Assembly: GCA_945862265.1 (NCBI GenBank)
Contig: CAMAXP010000040.1
Span: 1 to 43,416 of the forward strand
Origin: Bordetella parapertussis
Lineage (GTDB): Bacteria; Pseudomonadota; Gammaproteobacteria; Burkholderiales; SG8-39
Length of the DNA stretch: 43,416 bases
Reading direction: 5' to 3'
Shown here one piece after another: positions 35,358 through 42,991 of this stretch. The translations under genes and the position numbers were made by a program. How positions within the stretch are numbered: the stretch's first letter is position 1; each line of letters opens with the position of its first letter. The notes beneath the pieces are model-generated. The model was not told the origin of the DNA and did not search any database. It saw nothing but the letters and a program-made list of their open reading frames with translations.

Positions 35358-36088
35358 ACGCCATCGACACGTTCCTGTTCGGGTTCTACCCCTACATCTG
35401 CCTGACCGTGTTCCTCGTCGGCAGCCTGCTGCGCTTCGACCGCGACCAGTACACTTGGAAAAGCGATTCGTCGCAGCTGTTGCGCGCCGGCACCCTGCGC
35501 TGGGGCAGCAACCTGTTCCACGTCGGCATCCTGTTCCTGTTCTTCGGCCATTTCGGCGGCCTGCTCACGCCGCACTTCATCTACGAGCCCTTCGTCAGCG
35601 CCGGCGACAAGCAACTCGGCGCGATGATTGCCGGGGGCGTCGCGGGCGTCCTGTGCTTCGTCGGCCTCACGTTGCTGCTGCACCGGCGCCTGACCGATGC
35701 GCGCATCCGCGCCACCTCGAAGACCAGCGACATCGTGATCCTCGTGCTGCTGTGGCTGCAGCTGGTGCTGGGCCTGGCCACCATCCCGCTGTCGGCGCAG
35801 CACCTCGACGGCAGCATGATGATCCGGCTGGCGGAATGGGCGCAGCGCATCGTGACCTTCCGCGCGGGAGCGCCGGAGTTGATCGCAGGCGCGGGCTTGG
35901 TCTTCAAGGCCCACCTGTTCCTCGGCATGAGCCTGTTCCTGGTGTTCCCGTTCACGCGGCTGGTGCACATCTGGAGCGGTTTCGCCACGGTGTCCTACCT
36001 CGTTCGCCCGTACCAGGTGGTGCGCAGCCGGCGCCTCGGCGTGCCCCCGGGCCAGAACATCCCGCGCCAGCCCGGCGCCGGTTACTGA
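35354..36088 (+). CDS. narI: Respiratory nitrate reductase gamma subunit NarI
   Basis: This 244-residue integral membrane cytochrome b subunit oxidises quinol and passes electrons to NarH. Five hydrophobic helices are visible, starting FLFGFYPYICLTVFLVGS. Histidines in LFHVGILFLFFGHFGG and in the last helices (KAHLFLGM, RLVHIWSG) are the expected haem ligands. The C-terminus is a short basic cytoplasmic tail. Translationally coupled to narJ. Confidence 0.96.
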   Translation: MNAIDTFLFGFYPYICLTVFLVGSLLRFDRDQYTWKSDSSQLLRAGTLRWGSNLFHVGILFLFFGHFGGLLTPHFIYEPFVSAGDKQLGAMIAGGVAGVLCFVGLTLLLHRRLTDARIRATSKTSDIVILVLLWLQLVLGLATIPLSAQHLDGSMMIRLAEWAQRIVTFRAGAPELIAGAGLVFKAHLFLGMSLFLVFPFTRLVHIWSGFATVSYLVRPYQVVRSRRLGVPPGQNIPRQPGAGY

Positions 36089-36098
36089 GGAGCGGAAA

Positions 36099-36887
36099 AT
36101 GCCGATCGAATCCATTGCCGCCCCCGTCGTCGCAAGCGTGAACGGCGTCGCACTGAATGCGCCGCTGGAAACGCTTTCACCCGAAGAACTGCGCCAGCGC
36201 GCCTGCACCGAACTGCTGCGCCAGGCGGCGCAGCGCGCCGGTCTGCTGGATGCCGAGGACGCTGCCACCCCCGACGGTGTGATCAGCGAAGCGGCCGCCG
36301 CCGCAATCGACGCCCTGCTGGAGCGCGAACTGGCCGTGCCGGAGCCGTCGGAGGACGCCTGCCGCCGCCACCATGCCGCGCACGAGGCCGGATACAGCAC
36401 GGGAGAGCGCGTACAGGTGCGGCACATCCTGTTCGCGGTGACGCCGGGCGTCAACGTGGTGGCCCTGCGCAAGCGCGCCGAAGCCGCGTTGCTCGAAGTG
36501 CGCTGCCATGACGGCAAGTCCGATGATCTCTTCGCCAAGGTCGCAAGCGAGCTTTCCAACTGCCCAACCGGCGCGCAGGGTGGGGACCTGGGCTGGCTGG
36601 GGGCGGGCGATTGCGCGTCGGAGTTCGCGCGCGAACTGTTCGGCCACGCGGAAGTGGGCGTGCTGCCGCGGCTGGTGCACAGCCGCTTCGGGCTCCACGT
36701 CGTGGAGGTTCTCGCGCGCGAGCCGGGAGTGCCGCAGTCCTTCGAATCGATGCGCGGCGCCGTGGCTATGGCGTTGCGCCAGCAGGCCTATGTCACCGCA
36801 CTGCGCCAGTACCTTCAGTTGCTGACGGGCGCGGCGGCGATCCAGGGCGTGGAACTCGACGCAGCCGCGACTCCGCTCGTGCAGTAG
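36099..36887 (+). CDS. PpiC-type (parvulin) peptidyl-prolyl isomerase of the nar operon
   Basis: This 262-residue cytoplasmic parvulin has an N-terminal helical part (about 1-95) resembling SurA or NifM and a PpiC domain (about 103-210) with RHILFAVTPG, GGDLGWLGAGDCASEF and HSRFGLHVVEV. No signal peptide is present, which separates it from SurA. It begins 10 bases after narI, so it belongs to the operon and is likely a folding factor for the nitrate reductase, by analogy with NifM for nitrogenase; that role is inferred from context. Confidence 0.88.
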   Translation: MPIESIAAPVVASVNGVALNAPLETLSPEELRQRACTELLRQAAQRAGLLDAEDAATPDGVISEAAAAAIDALLERELAVPEPSEDACRRHHAAHEAGYSTGERVQVRHILFAVTPGVNVVALRKRAEAALLEVRCHDGKSDDLFAKVASELSNCPTGAQGGDLGWLGAGDCASEFARELFGHAEVGVLPRLVHSRFGLHVVEVLAREPGVPQSFESMRGAVAMALRQQAYVTALRQYLQLLTGAAAIQGVELDAAATPLVQ

Positions 36888-36903
36888 CGAAGCGGTCCGG
36901 CTC

Positions 36904-37575
36904 ATGCCTGACGACCTGCTCGATCGCCTGCGTCGCTTCCACGATGACGCGTTCCCGCAGTATCGCGCCCAGTTCCGCACACTGGTCGATGACGGTCAGC
37001 GCCCGACCACGCTGTTCATCGGATGCTCCGATTCGCGCCTGGTGCCCTACCTGCTGACCGGCAGCGGGCCCGGAGAGTTGTTCCTGGTGCGCAACGTCGG
37101 CGCCTTCGTGCCCCCGTATGACGGCTCGAAGGGGTATCACGGCACCGCCGCCGCGATCGAGTTCGCCGTGCTCAACCTCGAAGTCATCCGCATCATCGTC
37201 TGCGGTCACAGCCACTGCGGCGGCATTCGCGCGCTGTACGGCGAGGTGCCGACCGGGGCGCGGAACCTCGCGCAATGGCTTGAACTGGGCGCCGAGGCGG
37301 TGCTCCCGGTGGCCGAGCCGGGTCCCGAGGTCCTGCGCCGCACCGAACAGCGCGCCGTGGTGCTGCAGCTCGAGCGGCTGATGGACTACCCGATGGTGCG
37401 CGAGCGGGTGGAGGCGAAAAGGCTGACGCTGCACGGCTGGCACTACGTGCTCGAGGATGGCGAAGTCCATGTGTTCGATGTGAAGCAGGGCGCGTTCATT
37501 GCGGCCTCGTTGGCGGAGAATGCCGGCACCGGGCCTTACGAGCGCTACGAGGAGCCTTTGGCGCCAACGGGCTGA
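36904..37575 (+). CDS. Beta-class carbonic anhydrase
   Basis: This 223-residue zinc enzyme hydrates CO2 to bicarbonate. Zinc ligands C41 (in CSDSR, with D43 and R45), H101 and C104 (HSHCGG) are all present. It lies 16 bases after the ppiC-type gene and is probably the last nar operon gene, though such genes also occur alone. It may support pH or bicarbonate balance during nitrate respiration; this is inference. The following 155 bases hold the promoter and operator of the ABC ATPase. Confidence 0.92.
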   Translation: MPDDLLDRLRRFHDDAFPQYRAQFRTLVDDGQRPTTLFIGCSDSRLVPYLLTGSGPGELFLVRNVGAFVPPYDGSKGYHGTAAAIEFAVLNLEVIRIIVCGHSHCGGIRALYGEVPTGARNLAQWLELGAEAVLPVAEPGPEVLRRTEQRAVVLQLERLMDYPMVRERVEAKRLTLHGWHYVLEDGEVHVFDVKQGAFIAASLAENAGTGPYERYEEPLAPTG

Positions 37576-37671
37576 TATTGGATCCTCCTTGCAGGTCGAT
37601 TGTCAGCAGATCAGACGTCGAGCTCTGGTTCGCAATTCGGTACTAATCCCCGTTCCCGCAGCCGCGCTGGC

Positions 37672-37716
37672 TTGACTCGGCCTTCGCCGACCCCTGACAA
37701 TTAACGAGTTGGTTAA
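37672..37716 (+). promoter_or_regulatory. Promoter with operator for the ABC ATPase operon
   Basis: A -35 TTGACT (37672-37677), an 18-base spacer and a -10 GACAAT (37696-37701) are followed directly by the palindrome TTAACG-AGTT-GGTTAA (37701-37716). The palindrome covers the -10 and start region, as a repressor site would. Its half-sites and 4-base gap match the operator at 17009-17024. Confidence 0.6.
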
Positions 37717-37730
37717 AAAACAAGAGCGCA

Positions 37731-38492
37731 ATGCAACCCTTCATCCATCTCTCCGGTGTCACCAAGACCTACCGCCGCGGCCTCGTCGAGCACCTTGCGA
37801 TCTCGGACGCGAGCTTCGACGTAATGCCGGGCGAACTCGTGTCGCTGGTCGGTCCCTCGGGCTGCGGCAAGTCGACGCTGCTCAAGATCCTCGCCGGCCT
37901 TCACCCGCACGACGCGGGCGAGGTGCGCATCGGCTCCGAAAGTCACGCCTTCAACCCGGAGCGCGACATCGGGATGGTGTTCCAGGCGCCGCTGCTGCTC
38001 AAGTGGCGGCGGATCCTCGACAACGTGCTGCTGCCCGCCGAGATCCTCGGGCTGCCGATGGCCGAGAGCCGCGAGCGCGCGATGGGCCTGCTCAACCTCG
38101 TCGGGCTGGCGGGGTCGGAGGAAAAGTACCCGTATGAGCTTTCCGGCGGCATGCAGCAACGGGCGGCCATCGCACGGGCGCTGGTGCACGACCCCAAGCT
38201 GATCCTCATGGATGAGCCTTTCGGCGCGCTGGACGCGCTTACGCGCGAGAAGATGAACCTCGAACTGCTGCGTATCTGGAAAGAGTCAGGCAAGACGATC
38301 CTGTTCGTCACGCACGGCATATCGGAGGCGGTGTTCCTCGGCACCCGGGTGGTGGTCCTCACCGCTGGCCCCGCACGCATGGCGGACAACTTCGAGATCG
38401 ACCTGCCGTATCCGCGCACGCTCGACATGAAGACGCACGAGCGGTTCGGCGAGTACACCCGGCGCATCTACAAGCTGCTGGGGATGGAGTAG
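37731..38492 (+). CDS. ABC transporter ATP-binding protein (NitT/TauT class, SsuB-like)
   Basis: This 253-residue cytoplasmic ATPase has Walker A GPSGCGKST (41-49), a Q-loop at GMVFQAP, signature LSGGMQQR, Walker B LILMDEPFGALD and switch histidine THGISEA. The class matches the receptor at 15922 and the permease at 18853, and no other transporter subunits occur here, so it is probably their energising partner, displaced by the nar block. AAGAG lies a few bases before the ATG. It heads a second rightward operon continuing past the window. Confidence 0.93.
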   Translation: MQPFIHLSGVTKTYRRGLVEHLAISDASFDVMPGELVSLVGPSGCGKSTLLKILAGLHPHDAGEVRIGSESHAFNPERDIGMVFQAPLLLKWRRILDNVLLPAEILGLPMAESRERAMGLLNLVGLAGSEEKYPYELSGGMQQRAAIARALVHDPKLILMDEPFGALDALTREKMNLELLRIWKESGKTILFVTHGISEAVFLGTRVVVLTAGPARMADNFEIDLPYPRTLDMKTHERFGEYTRRIYKLLGME

Positions 38493-38497
38493 GCGCC

Positions 38498-39886
38498 GTG
38501 CGCTTCTCGATCGCGGCCGTCAAACTGCTTGAGCGCGACGTGCGACTGCGCATGCCTTTCCGGTTCGGCGTGGTCACGCTGACCGCGGCCCCGCAGGCGC
38601 ATGCGCGCGTGCGCATCCGCCTCGGCGACGGGCGAGAGGCGGAGGGCGCAGCCGCCGAATTCCTGATGCCCAAGTGGTTCGACAAGGATCCGGCGCTCAC
38701 GAACGAGGACAATTTTGACCAGCTGCGGCTGTCCCTCTCGCTCGCCCGGGATGCCTATCTTTCGGGCGGCGCGGATACGGCATTCGGGCACTCGCGCACG
38801 CACTACCTCCCGCTGGTCGACGCCGGCGCGGAGCGCGGGCTGAACAGCCTCGTCGCCTGCTATGGCCCCGCGTTGCTCGACCGCGCGATCCTCGATGCGC
38901 TGTGCCGCGCCTGTGGGGTTTCGGTTTACGCCGCGATCCGCTCCAACCTGCCGGGATTCACCGCCTTCGAAAACCTCGACCTCGCCGGCTTCGCCGCGGG
39001 ACTGCGACCCGCTGCGCGGATTGCAGCGCGCCACACCGTTGGCCTCGTGGACCCGATCGTGGCTGCGGACAACACATCCCCCGTCAATGACGGGCTGCCC
39101 GAGACGCTCGAGGCGGTCGTGGAGCGCTATGGCCACCGGTACTTCAAGCTCAAGGTTGGCGGCTCCATTGCGGCGGACCTCGACCGGCTCGGGGCCATCG
39201 CCTCGGTGCTCGACCGCATCGCCGAGCCTTATTCCGCGTCGCTGGACGGCAACGAGCAGTACGAGGATGTCGAAGGGATAGCGGAGCTGTGGGCAAGGAT
39301 GAAGGCCGAGCCGCGTCTCGCGCGCATGGTGGCGAGCGTCATCTTCATCGAGCAGCCGATCAAGCGGCAGAACGCCTTCGCGAAAAGCGTTGCGAAGCTT
39401 TCCGCCGAAAAGCCGGTGATCATCGACGAATCGGACGATTCGCTCGACGCCTTCCCGCGCGCAAAAGCCCTGGGCTATCGCGGCGTGTCGAGCAAGACCT
39501 GCAAGGGCATTTACAAGTCGCTCATCAACCGGGCCCGCTGCGCCGCATGGGGCGAGGGTTACATGATGTCCGGCGAAGACCTCACCATCCAGCCGGGGTT
39601 GTCGCTGCAGCAGGACTTGGCGCTCGTTGCGCTCCTCGGGCTGACGCACGTCGAGCGCAACGGCCACCATTACGTCAACGGCATGGCCGACCTGCCGGAA
39701 GCGGAGCAGTCCGCCTTCCTCGCCGCGCACCCGGACCTCTACGAGCGCAGCCACGGTGCGGTGCGCCTGAAGATCACGCAGGGCATGCTCGAGATCGGAT
39801 CGCTGGACTGTGCCGGCTATGCCAGCGCGGCGATGCCGGACTGGAATTCAATGAGAACCATGGAACTTCGAAAGGAACCCGCATGA
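38498..39886 (+). CDS. Enolase-superfamily (mandelate racemase/MLE-like) protein (2)
   Basis: This 462-residue protein, starting at GTG 38498, keeps the superfamily site: K217 and K219 (YFKLKVGG), D250 (SLDGNEQY), E285 (IFIEQP), D310-E311 (VIIDES) and K333 (SSKTCKG). It is about 90 residues longer than the family norm, with insertions at about 60-120 and a C-terminal extension. Sequence is well diverged from the enzyme at 21115, so the two probably catalyse different steps, such as dehydration versus epimerisation. It overlaps the next gene by ATGA. Confidence 0.8.
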   Translation: MRFSIAAVKLLERDVRLRMPFRFGVVTLTAAPQAHARVRIRLGDGREAEGAAAEFLMPKWFDKDPALTNEDNFDQLRLSLSLARDAYLSGGADTAFGHSRTHYLPLVDAGAERGLNSLVACYGPALLDRAILDALCRACGVSVYAAIRSNLPGFTAFENLDLAGFAAGLRPAARIAARHTVGLVDPIVAADNTSPVNDGLPETLEAVVERYGHRYFKLKVGGSIAADLDRLGAIASVLDRIAEPYSASLDGNEQYEDVEGIAELWARMKAEPRLARMVASVIFIEQPIKRQNAFAKSVAKLSAEKPVIIDESDDSLDAFPRAKALGYRGVSSKTCKGIYKSLINRARCAAWGEGYMMSGEDLTIQPGLSLQQDLALVALLGLTHVERNGHHYVNGMADLPEAEQSAFLAAHPDLYERSHGAVRLKITQGMLEIGSLDCAGYASAAMPDWNSMRTMELRKEPA

Positions 39887-41034
39887 AGCAGCAACGCATC
39901 GGCATCATCATGAACGGCGTCACCGGGCGCATGGGCACCAACCAGCACCTGGTGCGCTCGATTGTCGCGATCCGCAAGGAAGGCGGCGTGAAGCTCGCCA
40001 ACGGCACGCGCCTCGTGCCCGATCCCATCCTTGTCGGGCGCAACGCCGCCAAGGTCGAGGCGCTCGCGAAGGCGCACGGCATCGAGCGCTGGACCACCGA
40101 CCTCGCGAAGGCGCTGAAAGACAAGAAGGACGAGGTGTTCTTCGACGCCGCGTCCACGCAGCTGCGCCCGACACTGCTCAAGCAGGCCATCGCCGCGGGC
40201 AAGCATGTCTATTGCGAGAAGCCCGTCGCGACCACCGTGGCCGAGGCGATGAGCCTCTACAAGGCGGCGAAGAAGGCCGGCATCAAGCACGGCGTGGTGC
40301 AGGACAAGCTGTGGCTGCCGGGGCTGCTCAAGCTGAAGATGCTCAAGGACTCGGGCTTCTTCGGCAAGATCCTCTCGGTGCGCGGCGAGTTCGGCTACTG
40401 GGTGTTCGAGGGCGACTGGCAGGAGGCGCAGCGCCCGAGCTGGAACTACCGCACGCAGGACGGCGGCGGCATCATCCTCGACATGCTCTGCCACTGGCGC
40501 TACGTGCTCGACAACCTGTTCGGGCAGGTCAAGGCCGTGTCCTGCCTCGGCGCGACGCACATTCCCAACCGCTGGGACGAGGACGGCAAGAAGTACAAGG
40601 CCACGGCCGATGACGCAGCCTATGCGACGTTCGAGCTCGACGGGGGCGTGATCGCGCACTTCAACAGTTCGTGGGCGGTGCGAGTACGCAGGGACGACCT
40701 GCTTACCCTGCAGGTCGACGGCACGCACGGCTCGGCCGTCGCCGGCCTGCGCCGCTGCTTCACGCAGTCACGCGTCAATACGCCGAAGCCCGTCTGGAAC
40801 CCGGATATCGCGCAGCCCATCGATTTCTTCGCCGGCTGGCAGGAGGTGCCCGACAACGCGCCCGTCGAGAATGCCTTCAAGGCGCAGTGGGAGCTGTACC
40901 TGAAGCACGTGGCAGGCGAAGGCGACTTCCGCTGGGACCTGATGGAAGGCGCGCGCGGCGTGCAACTCGCCGAACTCGGCCTCAAGAGCTGGAAGCAGCG
41001 GAAATGGCTCGACGTCCCGGCGCTCAAGGCCTGA
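39883..41034 (+). CDS. Gfo/Idh/MocA-family oxidoreductase
   Basis: This 383-residue NAD(P)-dependent dehydrogenase has an N-terminal Rossmann fold, GIIMNGVTGRMG (about 7-18), the diagnostic CEKPVA motif (E112, K113, P114), and a C-terminal beta-sheet substrate domain with GGGIILDMLCHWRY, where the His is a likely catalytic residue. Family members oxidise hydroxyls of sugars, inositols or sugar acids. The ATG at 39883 overlaps the upstream stop and follows AAAGGAA; the longer open frame upstream is only overlap. Substrate unknown. Confidence 0.9.
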   Translation: MKQQRIGIIMNGVTGRMGTNQHLVRSIVAIRKEGGVKLANGTRLVPDPILVGRNAAKVEALAKAHGIERWTTDLAKALKDKKDEVFFDAASTQLRPTLLKQAIAAGKHVYCEKPVATTVAEAMSLYKAAKKAGIKHGVVQDKLWLPGLLKLKMLKDSGFFGKILSVRGEFGYWVFEGDWQEAQRPSWNYRTQDGGGIILDMLCHWRYVLDNLFGQVKAVSCLGATHIPNRWDEDGKKYKATADDAAYATFELDGGVIAHFNSSWAVRVRRDDLLTLQVDGTHGSAVAGLRRCFTQSRVNTPKPVWNPDIAQPIDFFAGWQEVPDNAPVENAFKAQWELYLKHVAGEGDFRWDLMEGARGVQLAELGLKSWKQRKWLDVPALKA

Positions 41035-41044
41035 GGCGGTGGCG

Positions 41045-42205
41045 ATGAAGATCAAGCTGCCCGTGGGCGACGGCCGGCTGGAGGACTACACGCTGCGCGA
41101 GCCGATCGTTTTCGAAAAGCCCGCACGCGCATTCACCCGCAAGGCGCTGGGCGCCGCGCACCTGGTGGCCGACCCGCTCTCCGCGAAAGAGCCGTGGCTT
41201 GACGCTGCCATCGACTGGGATGCGACCATCGCCTACCGCCGCCACCTGTGGTCGTATGGCCTCGGCGTGGCTGAGGCAATGGATACAGCCCAGCGCGGCA
41301 TGGGCCTCGACTGGCCCAATGCACTGGAACTGGTCCGCCGCTCGGTGGATGCGGCCCGCGATTTCCCCGGCGCTGTGGTCGCGAGCGGGGCCGGCACCGA
41401 CCACCTCGCACCCAGCGCAAACCTCGCGGTTGCCGATGTGATCGAGGCCTACGAGATGCAGTGCGAGGCGATCGAAAAGCTCGGCGGGCGCATCATCCTG
41501 ATGGCGAGCCGGGCGCTCGCGGCTTGCGCGCGCTCGCCCGACGCCTACGGCCTCGTGTATGACCGCATCCTCTCGCAGGTGAAGGAGCCCGTGATCATCC
41601 ACTGGCTGGGCGAGATGTTCGACCCCGCGCTCGAAGGCTACTGGGGCGCGGCCGACCACTACGAGGCGATGGACGTGTGCCTCGACGTGCTGCGCAGGAA
41701 TGCGAAGAAGGTCGACGGGATCAAGATCTCGCTGCTCGACCAGGACAAGGAAATCGCCATGCGCAGGAAGCTCCCCGCGGGCGTGCGCATGTACACGGGC
41801 GACGATTTCAATTTCGCCGAACTGATCGAAGGCGATGCCGAGGGCTATTCGGACGCGCTGCTGGGCATCTTCGACTCGATCGCCCCGGCGGCCTCCGCAG
41901 CGCTGTCCGCGCTCGCTGCGGGCGACAAGGCGAAGTACCACGCCATCCTCGCGCCCACCGTGCCGCTGTCGCGCCATATCTTCAAGGCGCCCACCCGCTT
42001 CTACAAGACCGGTGTGGTGTTCATGGCTTGGCTGAACGGGCACCAGGACCATTTCGTGATGGTCGGCGGGCAGCAGAGCACGCGCAATGTCCTGCACCTG
42101 GCGGAACTGTTCCGCCTGGCGGACGCGGCCGGATTGCTGTCCGACCCGGCGCTGGCCTGCGCGCGGATGAAGTCGCTGCTCGCGACGCACGGATGCGCGC
42201 AATGA
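41045..42205 (+). CDS. DUF993-family protein, predicted TIM-barrel lyase
   Basis: This 386-residue protein belongs to DUF993, distant relatives of the dihydrodipicolinate synthase family. K227 in VDGIKISLL sits where the Schiff-base lysine is expected, and PVIIHWLGEMFDP (H186) replaces the usual tyrosine strand. I use ATG 41045, because GAGG lies 8 bases before it; a GTG two codons earlier is possible. Placement between a Gfo/Idh/MocA dehydrogenase and an enoyl-CoA hydratase suggests an aldol or retro-aldol step on an oxidised sugar-like acid. Its end overlaps the next start (ATGA). No experimentally assigned DUF993 function is known to me. Confidence 0.82.
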   Translation: MKIKLPVGDGRLEDYTLREPIVFEKPARAFTRKALGAAHLVADPLSAKEPWLDAAIDWDATIAYRRHLWSYGLGVAEAMDTAQRGMGLDWPNALELVRRSVDAARDFPGAVVASGAGTDHLAPSANLAVADVIEAYEMQCEAIEKLGGRIILMASRALAACARSPDAYGLVYDRILSQVKEPVIIHWLGEMFDPALEGYWGAADHYEAMDVCLDVLRRNAKKVDGIKISLLDQDKEIAMRRKLPAGVRMYTGDDFNFAELIEGDAEGYSDALLGIFDSIAPAASAALSALAAGDKAKYHAILAPTVPLSRHIFKAPTRFYKTGVVFMAWLNGHQDHFVMVGGQQSTRNVLHLAELFRLADAAGLLSDPALACARMKSLLATHGCAQ

Positions 42206-42978
42206 CGGCGCCCATCCTCGCCAGTGTCGAAGGCATGGTCGGCCGCATCGTCCTCAACCGGCCGGACAAGCTCAACGCCTTCACCGCAGAAATGCTGGAC
42301 CTGCTCGAGGCCGCGTGCGACGAGCTCGAAGCCAACCCGGAGGTGCGCGTGGTGATCGTGTCGTCCGCCACCGAGCGCGCGTTCAGCGCCGGCGCCGACA
42401 TTTCGGTCGGCGGTTCGCTCGGGCCGCTGGGCAAGTGGGCGCACTGGGCGCGCAAGGGCCATCGCACGCTCGATCGACTTGCGCAGATGCGGGTGCCCTC
42501 GATCGCGGCGATCGGTGGCGTGGCCTACGGTGGTGGCCTGGAACTGGCCCTGGCGTGCGACATGCGGATCGCCGCGGAGTCCGCGCGCCTCGCCCTGCCC
42601 GAAGTCACGATAGGCACGACCCCGGCCTGGGGCGGAACCGCCCGCCTGCCCGCCCTGATCGGTGCGGCACGCGCCAAGCAGATGATCCTGTCCGGCCAGC
42701 CTGTGGATGCGCAGAAGGCGCTGGCGTGGGGGCTCGTCAACGAAGTCGTGCCGGCGGCGCAGCTCCAGTCCCGCGCGTTTGAACTCGCCACGCACATCGC
42801 CGGCAATGCGCCGATCGCCGTGCAGGCGGCCAAGCAGCTCATCGATGCGGGCCTGGGCAACGCGCAGGCGGTGGCGATCGAGTCGCTGGCCTCCGGATTT
42901 GCCGCCGGGACTGACGACATGAAAGAAGGTGCCGCAGCCTTCACGCAGAAGCGGCGGCCGAAGTACACCGGAAAATGA
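42202..42978 (+). CDS. Enoyl-CoA hydratase/isomerase-family protein
   Basis: This 258-residue crotonase-fold enzyme has oxyanion-hole segments AFSAGADIS and VAYGGGLELALACD. Both catalytic glutamates of true hydratases are present, in GLELALACD and in LPEVTIG, so water addition to an enoyl-CoA is plausible. ATG 42202 overlaps the DUF993 stop; an in-frame ATG three codons earlier is an alternative. It implies that at least one intermediate of this pathway is a CoA thioester, although no CoA ligase or transferase is visible in the window. Confidence 0.88.
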   Translation: MTAPILASVEGMVGRIVLNRPDKLNAFTAEMLDLLEAACDELEANPEVRVVIVSSATERAFSAGADISVGGSLGPLGKWAHWARKGHRTLDRLAQMRVPSIAAIGGVAYGGGLELALACDMRIAAESARLALPEVTIGTTPAWGGTARLPALIGAARAKQMILSGQPVDAQKALAWGLVNEVVPAAQLQSRAFELATHIAGNAPIAVQAAKQLIDAGLGNAQAVAIESLASGFAAGTDDMKEGAAAFTQKRRPKYTGK

Positions 42979-42991
42979 AGGGACGCCCTGC

